Positions 45,342-55,457 are shown, counted from the stretch's first letter. The stretch: 64,000 nt of DNA from Neotabrizicola shimadae (GCF_019623905.1 NZ_CP069370.1:1984001-2048000), one strand, 5' to 3'. The notes: a model not told the origin generated them from the letters alone. Translations and numbers: made by a program.

Positions 45342-46312
45342 CCTCCCTCGCCCTCATCGAAGCCGCCGCCGCCCGCCTGCAGGGCCATGCCCGCCGCACG
45401 CCGCTCCTGAACGCCCCGCTGCTCGACCGCATCGCCGGGCGCCGCGTCTTCGTAAAGGCCGAATGCCTGCAACTGACCGGCTCGTTCAAGTTCCGCGGCG
45501 GCTGGTCGGCGGTCTCTGCCCTGCCACCCGAAATCCGTGCGAAGGGCGTGGTGGCCTATTCCTCTGGCAACCACGCCCTGGGAGTGGCGCTCGCAGCCGC
45601 CATGCACGGTGTTCCTTCGGTCATCATCATGCCGGCCGACGCCCCGCCGGTGAAGATCGCCAACACCCGCGCCTATGGCGCAGAGGTCGTCACCTACGAC
45701 CGCGACACCGAAAGCCGCGAGGATATCGGCACCGCCCTGTCCACCGAACGCGGCCTTACACTCATCAAGCCCTATGACGAACCCCAGGTCATTGCCGGCC
45801 AGGGCACCTGCGGCCTGGAAATCGCCGAACAGGCGGCTGCGGCCGGCATTTCCGAAGCCCCCGTCCTCACCTGCTGCGGCGGCGGCGGCCTGACCGCCGG
45901 CATCGCGCTCGCGCTCCAGGCCCGCGCCCCCGGCCTCACCGTCCACCCATGCGAGCCCGAAGGCTTCGACGACACTGCCCGCAGCCTCGCCGCCGGGCAG
46001 ATCCTGCGCAACGCCCGCCCCTCCGGCTCGATCTGCGATGCCATCGTCACCCCCGAACCTGGGCGGATCACCTTCCCCATCCTCCAACGCCTCTGCGGTG
46101 CAGGCCTCGTCGCCACCGATGAAGAGGCCCTGCGCGCCATGGCCCTGGCCTTCACCCATCTGCGCATCGTGCTGGAACCGGGCGGCGCCATCGCGCTGGC
46201 CGCGGCCCTGTTCCACGCCGACGCCCTGGGGTCCGACACCGCGATCTGCACCGCCTCGGGTGGCAACGTCGATCCAGGCCTGTTCCGGCAGGCGCTGGAT
46301 CGCTTCGCCTGA
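45338..46312 (+). CDS. Threonine/serine dehydratase-like PLP enzyme
   Basis: This encodes 324 residues; ATG overlaps the upstream hydrolase stop by 4 bases. Fold-type II motifs: PLP Lys in Gly-Ser-Phe-Lys-Phe-Arg-Gly (~residue 50), Ser-Ser-Gly-Asn-His-Ala-Leu-Gly and Cys-Gly-Gly-Gly-Gly-Leu (phosphate binding). It has no C-terminal ACT domain, so it resembles catabolic threonine dehydratase, serine racemase or 3-hydroxyaspartate ammonia-lyase rather than biosynthetic IlvA. The linked hydrolase hints at a catabolic role. Confidence 0.9.
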   Translation: MTSLALIEAAAARLQGHARRTPLLNAPLLDRIAGRRVFVKAECLQLTGSFKFRGGWSAVSALPPEIRAKGVVAYSSGNHALGVALAAAMHGVPSVIIMPADAPPVKIANTRAYGAEVVTYDRDTESREDIGTALSTERGLTLIKPYDEPQVIAGQGTCGLEIAEQAAAAGISEAPVLTCCGGGGLTAGIALALQARAPGLTVHPCEPEGFDDTARSLAAGQILRNARPSGSICDAIVTPEPGRITFPILQRLCGAGLVATDEEALRAMALAFTHLRIVLEPGGAIALAAALFHADALGSDTAICTASGGNVDPGLFRQALDRFA

Positions 46313-46384
46313 TCTTGCCATTTTCGAACATTCTCGTGGCATCTGACCCGGAATAAGAGCGCTGACTCAGAAGGACTCGAACAT

Positions 46385-47173
46385 TTGCCCCTGATCTGGC
46401 TCGACGACATCCGCCTGAATGCCACCCTGACCGGACCCGATGGCGCCCCGGCCCTCGTCCTGATCCACGGCCTTGGCCTGTCCTCCGCCGGCTTCGACCC
46501 GATCCTGCCCTTCCTCCCCACCAAGCTGCGCGTTCTCACCTTCGATCTGCGCGGCCACGGGCAATCGGACGTGCCTGCCGCGCCCTACAGTATGGGCCAG
46601 CTCATCCGAGACACCGAACGTGCGATCGACCACTTCGGCCTGAAGGAGACCGTCGTTCTGGGCCATTCCCTTGGCGGCCTCATTGCCCAGGGCCTTGCCA
46701 CCAAGCGGCTCGACCTCGTGCGCGGCCTGATCCTCTCCAACACCGCCGCCCGACTTGGAAATGCCGATCTCTGGAACGCCCGCATCGCAGCCTTCCGCGA
46801 ATCCGGCATCGACGGCATCCGCGATTCAAGCCTGGAACGGTGGTTCGGTCGCAACTGGCGCACCGCCCCCGGCGTTGCGGCCGCCGCGGCACTGCTGGAC
46901 GCCGCCCATCCCGAAGGCTGGCTCGGCGCCGCCGCCGCGATCTCGGGCGCGGATTTCTACACCACCACCGCCGCCCTCCGCTTGCCCGCCCTGTTCATCG
47001 CCGGCGCCAATGACGGCTCCACTCCGCCCGACCTCATGCGCGAATCCGCAGACCTGATCCCCGGCGCAGAGTTTCGCCTGGTCCGCGGCGCAGGCCACAT
47101 GACCTTCCTCGAAAAGCCGCAGGAGTACGCCCAGGTGCTCACCGATTTCCTCACCCGCATCGGCCATGTCTGA
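46385..47173 (+). CDS. Alpha/beta hydrolase, PcaD-like
   Basis: This encodes 262 residues with a TTG start (GAAGGA 9 bases upstream). His-Gly-Leu-Gly-Leu-Ser (oxyanion), Gly-His-Ser-Leu-Gly-Gly (Ser ~residue 95), Gly-Ala-Asn-Asp-Gly-Ser (Asp) and Gly-Ala-Gly-His-Met (His) give a full triad, and the overall sequence resembles 3-oxoadipate enol-lactonase. No other protocatechuate-pathway gene is adjacent, so the name is a family resemblance only. The next hydrolase overlaps by 8 bases. Confidence 0.85.
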   Translation: MPLIWLDDIRLNATLTGPDGAPALVLIHGLGLSSAGFDPILPFLPTKLRVLTFDLRGHGQSDVPAAPYSMGQLIRDTERAIDHFGLKETVVLGHSLGGLIAQGLATKRLDLVRGLILSNTAARLGNADLWNARIAAFRESGIDGIRDSSLERWFGRNWRTAPGVAAAAALLDAAHPEGWLGAAAAISGADFYTTTAALRLPALFIAGANDGSTPPDLMRESADLIPGAEFRLVRGAGHMTFLEKPQEYAQVLTDFLTRIGHV

Positions 47174-47873
47174 CCTGATCCTCGTCCACGGCGCCGGCCA
47201 TGGCGCCTGGTGCTGGGATCTTGTCCTCCCCGAACTCGCGGCCCTCGGCCTGCCGGCCCGTGCCCTTGACCTGCCGGGCCATGGACAAGACCGCACCCCA
47301 CCCGCCGACATCACGCTCGACCTCTATGCCACGGCCATTCTCTCCCGGATCGACCGCCCGGCGGTCCTTGTGGGCCATTCCGCCGGCGGTTTCGCCATCG
47401 CCGCCGCCGCGCAAAGGCGCCCCGACCTGGTCAGCCGTCTGATCTACCTCACCGCCTGGATACCGGCCCCCGGCCAAAGCCTCGCAGACCTCCGCCGCGC
47501 GGCCCGGCCCACCGCGCTCACCCGCGCGCTTCGCCCCTCGCCAGACCGCCTGACCTACAGCTTCGCCCCCGAAACCTATGCCGACACCTTCGCCCATGAC
47601 GCCCCGACCGATCGGATCGCCCGCGCGCGCGCGAACCTCTGCCCGGAACCCGTTGCCCCGCACGAAACCCCGCTGACGGCCCTGCCCGACACCCCCGCCT
47701 TCGCCCTTTTCTGCGATGATGACCGCGCCATCCCGCCCGCGCTCCAGCGCGCCATGGCCCATGCCATCCCCGCCCGGCGCACCGCCAGCCTGCCCACCTC
47801 CCACTCCCCCTTCCTCAGCCAGCCGCAGGCGCTGGCCCAGACCCTCGCCCGCCTCGCGACCTCCCCCGCCTGA
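47166..47873 (+). CDS. Alpha/beta hydrolase, MES/hydroxynitrile-lyase type
   Basis: This encodes 235 residues overlapping the previous gene by 8 bases. His-Gly-Ala-Gly-His-Gly-Ala-Trp-Cys-Trp near the N-terminus and Gly-His-Ser-Ala-Gly-Gly (Ser ~residue 66) are the signature of the salicylate-methyl-esterase-like group, with a final His in Ser-His-Ser-Pro-Phe. It probably hydrolyses small esters. It is the last gene of the hydrolase/dehydratase run. Confidence 0.87.
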   Translation: MSDLILVHGAGHGAWCWDLVLPELAALGLPARALDLPGHGQDRTPPADITLDLYATAILSRIDRPAVLVGHSAGGFAIAAAAQRRPDLVSRLIYLTAWIPAPGQSLADLRRAARPTALTRALRPSPDRLTYSFAPETYADTFAHDAPTDRIARARANLCPEPVAPHETPLTALPDTPAFALFCDDDRAIPPALQRAMAHAIPARRTASLPTSHSPFLSQPQALAQTLARLATSPA

Positions 47874-47978
47874 TCCCATCCGCGGCATGAGCGTGTCGCT
47901 TTCCGCCATGCCGGCTGCGGCCGCCGCCCCTAGCCTCGCGCCACCCGCATTTCTGTCCGGAAACATCCTGCGGGGGGT

Positions 47979-48000
47979 CCGGGGGCGCACAGCCCCCCGG
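47979..48000. repeat. GC hairpin before the enolase-superfamily gene
   Basis: CCGGGGG (47979-47985) and CCCCCGG (47994-48000) flank an 8-base loop in the 149-base gap after the hydrolase gene. It is similar to small GC-rich palindromes that recur in Rhodobacteraceae intergenic DNA and may end the hydrolase transcript. Confidence 0.5.
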
Positions 48001-48022
48001 CGACCAGCCAAGGGGGCACGCG

Positions 48023-49264
48023 ATGAAGCTGAAAGACCTCGAAATCTTCGTCGTGGCCCCGCCTTTCCCCGGCTGGGGCGGCCGCTACTGGATCTTCCCG
48101 AAGCTCACCACAGACACCGGCATCACGGGCTATGGCGAATGCTACGCCTCCACTGTCGGGCCAAAGGCGATGCAGGCCGTCATCGAGGACGTGTTCGAAC
48201 GGCACATGCTGGGCGAAAACCCGGAAAACATCGAACTGATGTTCCGCCGCGCCTATTCCTCGGGCTTCACCCAACGCCCCGACCCCACGGTAATGGGCGC
48301 CTTCGCGGGGCTGGAAATCGCTTGCTGGGACATCCTCGGCAAGGCCCGCAACCGCCCGGTCTGGGCACTGCTCGGCGGCCGCATGAACGACCGCATCCGC
48401 AGCTATACCTATCTCTACCCCGAACCCGGCAAGGAATCGGCCGAATTCTGGGTCAGCCCCGAAGCCGCCGCCGAAGCCGCGATCCGCTTCGTCGACATGG
48501 GCTTCACCGCGGTCAAGTTCGATCCCGCCGGCCCCTATACCATCCGCGGCGGCCACGAACCCGCGATGTCCGACATCTCCCGCTCCGTGGCCTTCTGCAA
48601 AGCCATCCGCGAGGCGGTGGGCGACCGCGCTGACCTCCTCTTTGGCACCCACGGCCAGTTCACCACGCCCGGCGCCATCCGCATGGGCCGGGAACTGGAG
48701 CCCTACAACCCCCTCTGGTACGAAGAACCCATCCCGCCCGACAACCTGCTGGAATTCGCGGCCGTCGCCGCTCAGGTCCGCGTGCCCCTCGCCACCGGCG
48801 AAAGGCTTACGACGAAATACGAATTCGGCACCCTCCTCCGCGCCGGCGGGGTGAAGATCCTGCAACCCGCGCTCGGTCGCGTCGGCGGCATCTGGGAAGC
48901 CAAGAAGATCGCCGCCATGGCCGAAATCTTCAACGCCGAGATGGCGCCGCACCTCTATGCCGGCCCCGTGGAATGGGCCGCCAACGTCCACTTCGCCGCC
49001 TCGATCCCCAACCTCCTGATCGCGGAAACCATCGAGACCGGCGGTGCCTTCCACTTGAAGCTCATCCGCAACTCGATCCGCTGGGACGACGGCTACATCC
49101 TTCCGCCCGAAGCCCCCGGCCTTGGCATCGACTTCGACGAGGACCTCGCCCGCGCCCATCCTTTCACGGGCACCGGCCTGCATCTCCAGATGCAGGAGGC
49201 GCCCTGCGACTATCGGCACGGCAACCGGTTCGAAGGTGGCGCGCCGCGGAAAGAAGGCGACTAG
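48023..49264 (+). CDS. Mandelate racemase/muconate lactonizing family (enolase superfamily) protein
   Basis: This encodes 413 residues. N-terminal capping domain, then a modified TIM barrel with metal-ligand candidates at the ends of successive strands (a polar cluster around Phe-Gly-Thr-His-Gly-Gln near residue 210, Trp-Tyr-Glu-Glu-Pro ~residue 235, Ala-Thr-Gly-Glu-Arg ~residue 260) and a catalytic His in Ala-Pro-His. Sugar-acid dehydratases of the galactonate/mannonate kind share this layout. The substrate remains open; neighbours give no sugar-acid pathway. Confidence 0.85.
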   Translation: MKLKDLEIFVVAPPFPGWGGRYWIFPKLTTDTGITGYGECYASTVGPKAMQAVIEDVFERHMLGENPENIELMFRRAYSSGFTQRPDPTVMGAFAGLEIACWDILGKARNRPVWALLGGRMNDRIRSYTYLYPEPGKESAEFWVSPEAAAEAAIRFVDMGFTAVKFDPAGPYTIRGGHEPAMSDISRSVAFCKAIREAVGDRADLLFGTHGQFTTPGAIRMGRELEPYNPLWYEEPIPPDNLLEFAAVAAQVRVPLATGERLTTKYEFGTLLRAGGVKILQPALGRVGGIWEAKKIAAMAEIFNAEMAPHLYAGPVEWAANVHFAASIPNLLIAETIETGGAFHLKLIRNSIRWDDGYILPPEAPGLGIDFDEDLARAHPFTGTGLHLQMQEAPCDYRHGNRFEGGAPRKEGD

Positions 49265-49316
49265 GCTTGCCAAGCCCGCCCCGCCGCGCCACAAGCGCCA
49301 GACCGGAGGACCGACC

Positions 49317-49574
49317 ATGAGCCGCAAGTACAACAACACCACCCTGCAGGGCGACATCGTGCTCGACGGGGCCACCTTCGACAAGGTCACGTTCAAGGGC
49401 GCGACCCTGATCTTCAAGGGCGGCCAGCCGCCCACCTTCACCGAATGCGCCTTCCACTCCGACGTGCGCTTTTCCTTCGACGGCCACGCCGGCAATACCG
49501 TCGCCTTCATCCGCTCCATGCGCAACAACACGCGCTGGATCGCGATGATCAAGCAGATGCTGGGGATGAGCTGA
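49317..49574 (+). CDS. Small hypothetical protein
   Basis: This encodes 85 residues with GGAGGA before ATG 49317. The sequence has alternating short beta strands (Gly-Asp-Ile-Val-Leu-Asp-Gly-Ala-Thr-Phe-Asp-Lys-Val-Thr-Phe-Lys-Gly-Ala) recalling a pentapeptide- or beta-helix-like rung, followed by one C-terminal helix. No known family was recognised. It is tight before tRNA-Arg and may be co-transcribed with the enolase-superfamily gene. Confidence 0.65.
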   Translation: MSRKYNNTTLQGDIVLDGATFDKVTFKGATLIFKGGQPPTFTECAFHSDVRFSFDGHAGNTVAFIRSMRNNTRWIAMIKQMLGMS

Positions 49575-49579
49575 ACCGC

Positions 49580-49656
49580 TGGCGGCCCCGGGAGGATTCG
49601 AACCCCCGACCTACTGCTTAGAAGGCAGCTGCTCTATCCAGCTGAGCTACGGGACC
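49580..49656 (-). tRNA. tRNA-Arg (anticodon TCT)
   Basis: This is a 77-base cloverleaf on the minus strand with encoded CCA. The acceptor GGTCCCG pairs with CGGGGCC; the D-arm is AGCTCAGCTGGATAGAGC; the anticodon loop CTTCTAA gives anticodon TCT; the T-arm has GGTTCGAATCC. It reads Arg codon AGA. Confidence 0.95.
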
Positions 49657-49702
49657 GCTGCCCGCCTTTTGCGTCACCGGGGCCGCGCGCGCAAGGGCCG
49701 CG

Positions 49703-50167
49703 TCACCCGATCAGACGGGTCATGTAGACCGAGTTCGGGTCCAGCACATAGCCGTCGAAGGGCGGACATTCCAGGAACCCCGCCCGCGCATAAAGCCCGC
49801 GCGCCGGGGCAAAGGCGTCCTGCGATCCGGTCTCCAGCGACAGGCGGAGAATGCCCGCCGCCCGCGCCTCGGCCACCAGATGATCCAGCATCGCCCGGCT
49901 CAGGCCCCGCCCGCGATGCTCGGCCAGCACATGCATCGACTTGATTTCGGCATGGGTCCCGTCAATCCGCTTGAACGCCCCCATGGCCAGCGGCACGCCA
50001 CCGTCGCGCAGCACGAAGAAGGAAATCCCCGGCGCTTCAAGCGCGCCGCGGTCCATCATGTGAATGCTCTCGGGTGGCGTGTCGGCGTGCATGTCCGCGG
50101 TGTGCCGCTCGAACAGCAGGCCCAGGTCCGGCGTCAGCGGGCTTTCCGCCGCGATCGACACCGCCAT
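49703..50167 (-). CDS. GNAT family N-acetyltransferase
   Basis: This encodes 154 residues; its start codon shares a base with the stop of the NDUFS4-like gene. Acetyl-CoA site Glu-His-Arg-Gly-Arg-Gly-Leu-Ser-Arg (~residues 85-93), preceded by Ile-Lys-Ser-Met-His-Val, and a C-terminal Leu-Tyr-Ala-Arg-Ala-Gly-Phe-Leu are typical. The N-terminus resembles PhnO/Rim-type single-domain enzymes. The substrate is unknown. Confidence 0.88.
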   Translation of the reverse strand: MAVSIAAESPLTPDLGLLFERHTADMHADTPPESIHMMDRGALEAPGISFFVLRDGGVPLAMGAFKRIDGTHAEIKSMHVLAEHRGRGLSRAMLDHLVAEARAAGILRLSLETGSQDAFAPARGLYARAGFLECPPFDGYVLDPNSVYMTRLIG

Positions 50168-50478
50168 CAATGCGTCCAGGCGCCCTTGCGGTCGGTGGCA
50201 AAGTTCTCGCCATAGCCGCGCGGCCGGATCACCGGCTTGCGCTGGTGCGGCTCGGTCACCGTGACCTCGATCCCCTTGGCCTTGGCATAGGCCAGCGCCT
50301 CTTCCTTGGTCTCGAACCGCAGCCGCACCTGGGTCTGCGTATCGCTCGACGAGGTCCAGCCCATCAGCGGATCGACCTCGCGCGCCGAGCTTTGCCCGTA
50401 TTCCAGAACCCAGGCATGGGTCTTGGCGGTGCCCGATTGCATGGCGGTCTTGGCCGGCTGATAGATGCGCGCGCGCAT
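50167..50478 (-). CDS. Complex I accessory subunit, NDUFS4 (ETC complex I) family
   Basis: This encodes 103 residues. [14 protein letters not shown] at the start, Leu-Glu-Tyr, Met-Gly-Trp-Thr-Ser-Ser-Ser-Asp and a Lys-Glu-Glu-Ala-Leu-Ala-Tyr-Ala helix are the family signature. Alphaproteobacteria carry this mitochondrial-type accessory subunit away from the nuo operon. It is translationally coupled to the GNAT gene. Confidence 0.93.
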   Translation of the reverse strand: MRARIYQPAKTAMQSGTAKTHAWVLEYGQSSAREVDPLMGWTSSSDTQTQVRLRFETKEEALAYAKAKGIEVTVTEPHQRKPVIRPRGYGENFATDRKGAWTH

Positions 50479-50570
50479 GGAGTCGCTCCACGTAGGTTCC
50501 CTGCGCCGATAAAGCGGATCAGCCCCCCCCGACGCAAGAGGCTATTCGGCCGCGCCGCCCCCGTCAGGCC

Positions 50571-51152
50571 TCAGGATTCGGCGGCCCGTTGCTGCCGCGC
50601 CGCTTCATAGGCCGCATATGCCGCCTCGAAGTCCTCGTTTGTGCCGCCATGGTCGGGATGCGCCTCCATCATCCGGCGCCGCAGACGCTCCAGTTCGGCA
50701 TCGGTGATGCGCGTCTCTCGCGGCGGGTCCATCGCCGGTCCGGGATCGATCTCGGGCAAATCCAGCCCCTCGTCCCAGGAGGGCGTCCAGCGCATCCCGT
50801 ACCGGGCCAGGGCCATGCTGTGCAGTTTCCGGTAAGTCTCGACCGAAGAATAATACACAGGCTCATCGGGCGGCGCCCCTTCCCAGGTGCGCACCACGTC
50901 GATCTGTGACTGCGGCACCCGCCGCAACGGCCCGGTCTCTCCACCCGCCCCGGACGCCGGACTCAAATCCTCCGTCGTTTCGGTATCCACCGTGACACCA
51001 GAGCCTTCGTAAATGGCAACTTCCGCAACCGTGACCGAATGTACGCGAAACCGCATCAACGCGTGGGTGTGCGCGGGAATGCAATAAAGAAAAGGACTGC
51101 TTCGAACCAGCGGAGCGCGCACCAATAAATCCTCCGGCACGTCAGACCTCAT
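50571..51152 (-). CDS. J-domain-containing protein
   Basis: This encodes 193 residues from ATG 51152; a TTG at 51179 is an alternative start, and neither has a strong ribosome site. The C-terminal ~60 residues are a short J-like domain with His-Pro-Asp (in Glu-Ala-His-Pro-Asp-His-Gly-Gly), the motif that stimulates DnaK, preceded by a Glu-Leu-Glu-Arg-Leu-Arg-Arg-Arg-Met helix. The N-terminal 130 residues are beta-rich and not recognised, apart from a Ser-Val-Glu-Thr-Tyr-Arg-Lys-Leu-His helix. It is likely a DnaK co-chaperone with a private client. Confidence 0.75.
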   Translation of the reverse strand: MRSDVPEDLLVRAPLVRSSPFLYCIPAHTHALMRFRVHSVTVAEVAIYEGSGVTVDTETTEDLSPASGAGGETGPLRRVPQSQIDVVRTWEGAPPDEPVYYSSVETYRKLHSMALARYGMRWTPSWDEGLDLPEIDPGPAMDPPRETRITDAELERLRRRMMEAHPDHGGTNEDFEAAYAAYEAARQQRAAES

Positions 51153-51295
51153 CTTGCCAGCAGGATCACATTTTTTCAACGCAAACCCGGCCTGCGGCCC
51201 AAGACCCGGTGAATTGCCGTTGCGACAACGATTGCCCGGCTCCCCGCGAATCGCCTAGGTTCCCGCAAAACGCCATGTGAAAGGATGTCAGGAAA

Positions 51296-53200
51296 ATGCC
51301 CTTCACGCTGACCGACGCCGACGATTCCTTCCCCACCGGCCCGCAAGACAACTCCGGCGACGATGCGATCAACGCTCTGCTGGGCAATGACACGGTTCTT
51401 GCCGGCACGGGCAACGATACCGTCGTTGGCGGCGGCGGCAATGACAGCATCCTGGGCGAGGCCGGAGACGACCTGATCGACGGCAATGGCGACAACGACA
51501 CCGTCTATGGCGGCGACGGCGGCGATGTCCTGGGCGGGCAAGAGGGCAACGACCGTCTCTATGGCGACGCCGGCGATGACCAGGTGTCAGGCGGTATCGG
51601 CAACGATTTCCTCTATGGCGGGCTGAACCGGGACACGCTGTTCGGCGAGGGCGGCAATGACCGCCTCCTTGCCGGGGAGGATGACGATTCCCTCAGCGGC
51701 GGCGCCGGATTCGACACGCTGTATGGCGGGGGCGGCAACGACACCCTGTCCTTCGGGCTGGATGGCGACAGCGCCTTCGGCGACGGCGGCAACGACCTCT
51801 TCCAGCTCGACACCCCCGGCACCGGCGTAGCCGATGGCGGCGCGGGCCGTGACAGCATCACCGGCGGCACGACCTTCGACCTCACCGGCGTGACGCCGAC
51901 GGGCATCGAGACGCTTCTCGTTTCCCAAGGGCTGATCGGTGTCACCAATGTCGTCGCCACCGCCGCGCAATATGCCCAGTTCATCCGGATCGAGGATACG
52001 TTCGCCCTCTCCGACGTCACGCGCCTCGGCATCACGACCGACGGCGCGGTGGACTTCTCCGCCAAACTCGCGCCGGGACTGAAGCTGTACGTCACCCTTG
52101 CCAATGGCATCGGTTCGGATGTGGTTGGCGGCCGATGGGCCGACACCATTGTCGGCGGCATCGGCAATGATACGATTTCCGGCTCCTCGGGCGCTGACAG
52201 CCTGATTGGCGGCGAAGGCGCCAACCTGATCGACGGCGGCACCGGCATCGACACGATGGAAGGCGGCTCGGGCAACGACACATTCCGCGTCCAGGAACAG
52301 GCCGATGTCATCACCGGCAATGGCGGCTTCGACGAGGTCTGGACGGACCTTTCCACCTATACCGTCCACCAGTTCATCAGCCGCGCGGTCTACGCCGGCG
52401 CCAGCGACTGGCGGTGCATCGGCTCCACCGGCCTTGGCAGCACGGGCGATAACGAAATCGTCGGTGGCGCCGGCAGCGACACGCTGAACGGCGGCAACGG
52501 CACCTTTTCGGGCAACGACAAGCTCTACGGCAACGAAGGCAACGACCGCCTGATCGGCGGCTTCGGCTTCGACCTGCTCGATGGCGGCCTTGGCAACGAC
52601 ACGATGATTGGTGGCAACGACAACGACACCTATGTCGTCAACAGCGCACTCGACAGCATCGTGGAAGCCTTCGGCGGCGGCACCGACACGGTGCAGACCA
52701 ACCTGTCCTATGTCCTTGGCGCCGAACTGGAAAACCTCACCCTCACCGGCAGCGCCAACCGCAACGGCACCGGCAACGCGCTGGACAACCTGCTCACCGG
52801 CAACGCTGGCGCCAACCTGCTTTCGGGCCAGGACGGCAACGACACGCTGCAAGGCAATGCCGGGGCCGACACGCTGACCGGCGGCCTCGGCGCCGACCGC
52901 TTCATCTTCACCGCCCTCGCCCAAAGCCCCGCCATCCCAGGCGCCCATGACGAGATCGCCGACTTCTCCTCCGCCCAGGGCGACCGCATCGACCTCTCGG
53001 CCCTCGACCCCCTGCCCGCCGCCGGCGACCAGGCCTTCGCGCTGGACCTGAACGGCGATTTCGCCCGCGGCGAGATCCGGCTCACCCAGCAGGGCGCCGA
53101 CCTTCTGGTCGAAATCAACGCCGATGCCGACGCTGCGGCGGACCTCGCCCTCCTCCTGCGCAACACCGCCAGCCTCGCCGCAGGTGACTTCGTGCTGTGA
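51296..53200 (+). CDS. RTX calcium-binding repeat protein
   Basis: This encodes 634 residues with AGGAAA before ATG. Gly-Gly-x-Gly-x-Asp nonapeptides fill residues ~25-175, ~285-330 and ~385-440, with a less repetitive stretch of ~110 residues (175-285) whose fold is unclear. The C-terminus has serralysin-type elements (Ile-Ala-Asp-Phe-Ser, Gly-Asp-Arg-Ile-Asp-Leu-Ser) and a hydrophobic end, Phe-Val-Leu, fitting a type I secretion signal. There is no peptidase zinc motif. It is shorter and less regular than the RTX protein at 24882 and not a recent copy of it. Confidence 0.87.
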   Translation: MPFTLTDADDSFPTGPQDNSGDDAINALLGNDTVLAGTGNDTVVGGGGNDSILGEAGDDLIDGNGDNDTVYGGDGGDVLGGQEGNDRLYGDAGDDQVSGGIGNDFLYGGLNRDTLFGEGGNDRLLAGEDDDSLSGGAGFDTLYGGGGNDTLSFGLDGDSAFGDGGNDLFQLDTPGTGVADGGAGRDSITGGTTFDLTGVTPTGIETLLVSQGLIGVTNVVATAAQYAQFIRIEDTFALSDVTRLGITTDGAVDFSAKLAPGLKLYVTLANGIGSDVVGGRWADTIVGGIGNDTISGSSGADSLIGGEGANLIDGGTGIDTMEGGSGNDTFRVQEQADVITGNGGFDEVWTDLSTYTVHQFISRAVYAGASDWRCIGSTGLGSTGDNEIVGGAGSDTLNGGNGTFSGNDKLYGNEGNDRLIGGFGFDLLDGGLGNDTMIGGNDNDTYVVNSALDSIVEAFGGGTDTVQTNLSYVLGAELENLTLTGSANRNGTGNALDNLLTGNAGANLLSGQDGNDTLQGNAGADTLTGGLGADRFIFTALAQSPAIPGAHDEIADFSSAQGDRIDLSALDPLPAAGDQAFALDLNGDFARGEIRLTQQGADLLVEINADADAAADLALLLRNTASLAAGDFVL

Positions 53201-53255
53201 CCCCTACCGCAGGAACAAAAACGGAATAGATTGGGGCGGCTGACCGGAGAGCCCC

Positions 53256-55448
53256 ATGCCCCACAACAACGCCAACGACCTGTCGCCCCGCCCCGAGGTG
53301 CTGACCCGGCCAAAGCTGGAAGGCGGCCGCCGCTTCGTCATGCAGACGCCGTTCAAGCCCGCCGGCGACCAGCCCACCGCCATCGCCGAGCTTACCGCCG
53401 GGGTGCTGTCCGGCGAACGCGACCAGGTCCTCCTCGGCGCCACCGGCACCGGCAAGACCTTCACCATGGCCAAGGTGATCGAGGAAACGCAGCGCCCCGC
53501 CATCATCCTCGCCCCCAACAAGACGCTGGCCGCCCAGTTGTACGGCGAATTCAAGGGCTTCTTCCCGGACAACGCCGTCGAATACTTCGTCAGCTACTAC
53601 GACTACTACCAGCCCGAAGCCTATGTCGCGCGCACCGACACCTATATCGAGAAGGAGTCCCAGATCAACGAACAGATCGACCGGATGCGCCACTCGGCCA
53701 CCCGGGCGCTTCTGGAACGCGACGACGTGATCATCGTCGCCTCCGTCTCCTGCATCTACGGCATCGGCTCGGTCGAGACCTACTCGGCCATGACGCAGGA
53801 CCTGGTGGTCGGCCAGTTTTACGACCAGCGCAAGGTCATCGGCGAACTGGTCGCCCAGCAGTACCGCCGCCTCGACACCGCCTTCCAGCGCGGCGCCTTC
53901 CGTGTCCGCGGCGACAGCCTGGAGCTTTGGCCTGCCCACCTGGAAGACCGCGCCTGGCGCTTCAGCTTCTTCGGCGAAGAGCTTGAATCCATCACCGAAT
54001 TCGATCCGCTCACCGGCGCCAGGACCGACAGCTTCGACAAGATCCGCGTCTATGCCAACAGCCACTACGTCACCCCGCGCCCCACGCTCCAGCAGGCGAT
54101 CAAGGGCATCAAGGCGGAACTCTTCCAGCGCCTGAAACAGCTGAACGACGAGGGCAAGCTCCTGGAAGCCCAACGTCTGGAACAGCGCACCAACTTCGAT
54201 CTCGAAATGCTCGAGGCCACCGGCTCCTGCGCCGGGATCGAGAACTATTCCCGCTACCTCACCGGCCGCGCCCCCGGCGAGCCGCCGCCCACGCTCTTCG
54301 AATTCATTCCCGACCACGCCATCGTCTTCGCCGACGAAAGCCATGTCTCCGTCCCCCAGATCGGCGGCATGTACCGTGGCGACTACCGCCGCAAGTTCAC
54401 GCTGGCCGAACACGGCTTCCGCCTGCCCTCCTGCATGGACAACCGCCCCCTGAAGTTCGAGGAATGGGACGCCATGCGCCCGCAATCCGTCTTCGTCTCC
54501 GCCACCCCGGCGGCGTGGGAGATGGAACAGACCGGCGGCGTCTTCACCGAACAGGTGATCCGCCCCACCGGCCTCCTCGACCCGCCCGTCGAAATCCGCC
54601 CCGTGGACATGCAGGTCGACGACCTCCTGGACGAGGTCCGCAAGGTCGCGGCCCAGGGCCTGCGCATCCTCGTCACCACGCTGACCAAGCGCATGGCCGA
54701 GGATCTGACCGACTACATGCACGAACAGGGCATCCGCGTGCGCTACATGCACTCCGACATCGACACCATTGAACGGATTGAGATTCTCCGCGATCTCCGC
54801 CTCGGCGCCTTCGACGTTCTGGTCGGCATCAACCTCTTGCGCGAAGGGCTCGACATCCCGGAATGCGGCCTGGTCGCCATTCTCGACGCGGATAAAGAGG
54901 GCTTCCTGCGCTCGGAAACCTCGCTCATCCAGACCATCGGCCGCGCCGCCCGCAACGCCGAAGGCCGCGTCATCATGTACGCCGACCGCATCACCGGCAG
55001 CATGGAACGCGCGCTTGCCGAAACCAACCGCCGCCGCGAAAAGCAGGCCGCCTACAACATCGCCCACGGCATCACGCCCGAAACGGTGAAGAAGAACGTC
55101 GAAGACGTGCTCTCCGGCCTCTGGCAGGGCGACACCGACATGAACCGCGTCACCGCCAAGGTCGATCGTTCAATGGGCGGGCCCATGGTCGGCCAGAACC
55201 TCGCCGCCCACCTCGACGCACTCCGCGCCCAGATGCGCAAGGCCGCCGAGAACCTGGAATTCGAGGAAGCCGCCCGGCTGAGGGACGAGGTGAAGCGGCT
55301 GGAGGCGGTGGAACTGACCGTCGCCGACGACCCGCTGGCGCGTCAGTCGGCGGTGGAGGAAGCGGCCGAGAAGGCGGTGAAGGCCTCCGGGAGGAGTACT
55401 GCCGGAAGGGCGGGCACAAGGGGTGGGAACAAGCGGCGGGGGAGGTAG
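53256..55448 (+). CDS. uvrB: UvrABC excision nuclease subunit B
   Basis: This encodes 730 residues. Walker A Gly-Ala-Thr-Gly-Thr-Gly-Lys-Thr (~residue 65), the [10 protein letters not shown] beta-hairpin region, Phe-Ala-Asp-Glu-Ser-His (motif II), [13 protein letters not shown] and Gln-Thr-Ile-Gly-Arg-Ala-Ala-Arg (motifs V-VI). A C-terminal UVR domain ([12 protein letters not shown]) binds UvrC. A basic Gly/Arg tail ends the protein. It acts in nucleotide excision repair. An accessory island begins 9 bases after its stop. Confidence 0.97.
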   Translation: MPHNNANDLSPRPEVLTRPKLEGGRRFVMQTPFKPAGDQPTAIAELTAGVLSGERDQVLLGATGTGKTFTMAKVIEETQRPAIILAPNKTLAAQLYGEFKGFFPDNAVEYFVSYYDYYQPEAYVARTDTYIEKESQINEQIDRMRHSATRALLERDDVIIVASVSCIYGIGSVETYSAMTQDLVVGQFYDQRKVIGELVAQQYRRLDTAFQRGAFRVRGDSLELWPAHLEDRAWRFSFFGEELESITEFDPLTGARTDSFDKIRVYANSHYVTPRPTLQQAIKGIKAELFQRLKQLNDEGKLLEAQRLEQRTNFDLEMLEATGSCAGIENYSRYLTGRAPGEPPPTLFEFIPDHAIVFADESHVSVPQIGGMYRGDYRRKFTLAEHGFRLPSCMDNRPLKFEEWDAMRPQSVFVSATPAAWEMEQTGGVFTEQVIRPTGLLDPPVEIRPVDMQVDDLLDEVRKVAAQGLRILVTTLTKRMAEDLTDYMHEQGIRVRYMHSDIDTIERIEILRDLRLGAFDVLVGINLLREGLDIPECGLVAILDADKEGFLRSETSLIQTIGRAARNAEGRVIMYADRITGSMERALAETNRRREKQAAYNIAHGITPETVKKNVEDVLSGLWQGDTDMNRVTAKVDRSMGGPMVGQNLAAHLDALRAQMRKAAENLEFEEAARLRDEVKRLEAVELTVADDPLARQSAVEEAAEKAVKASGRSTAGRAGTRGGNKRRGR

Positions 55449-55457
55449 AAGCCGGAA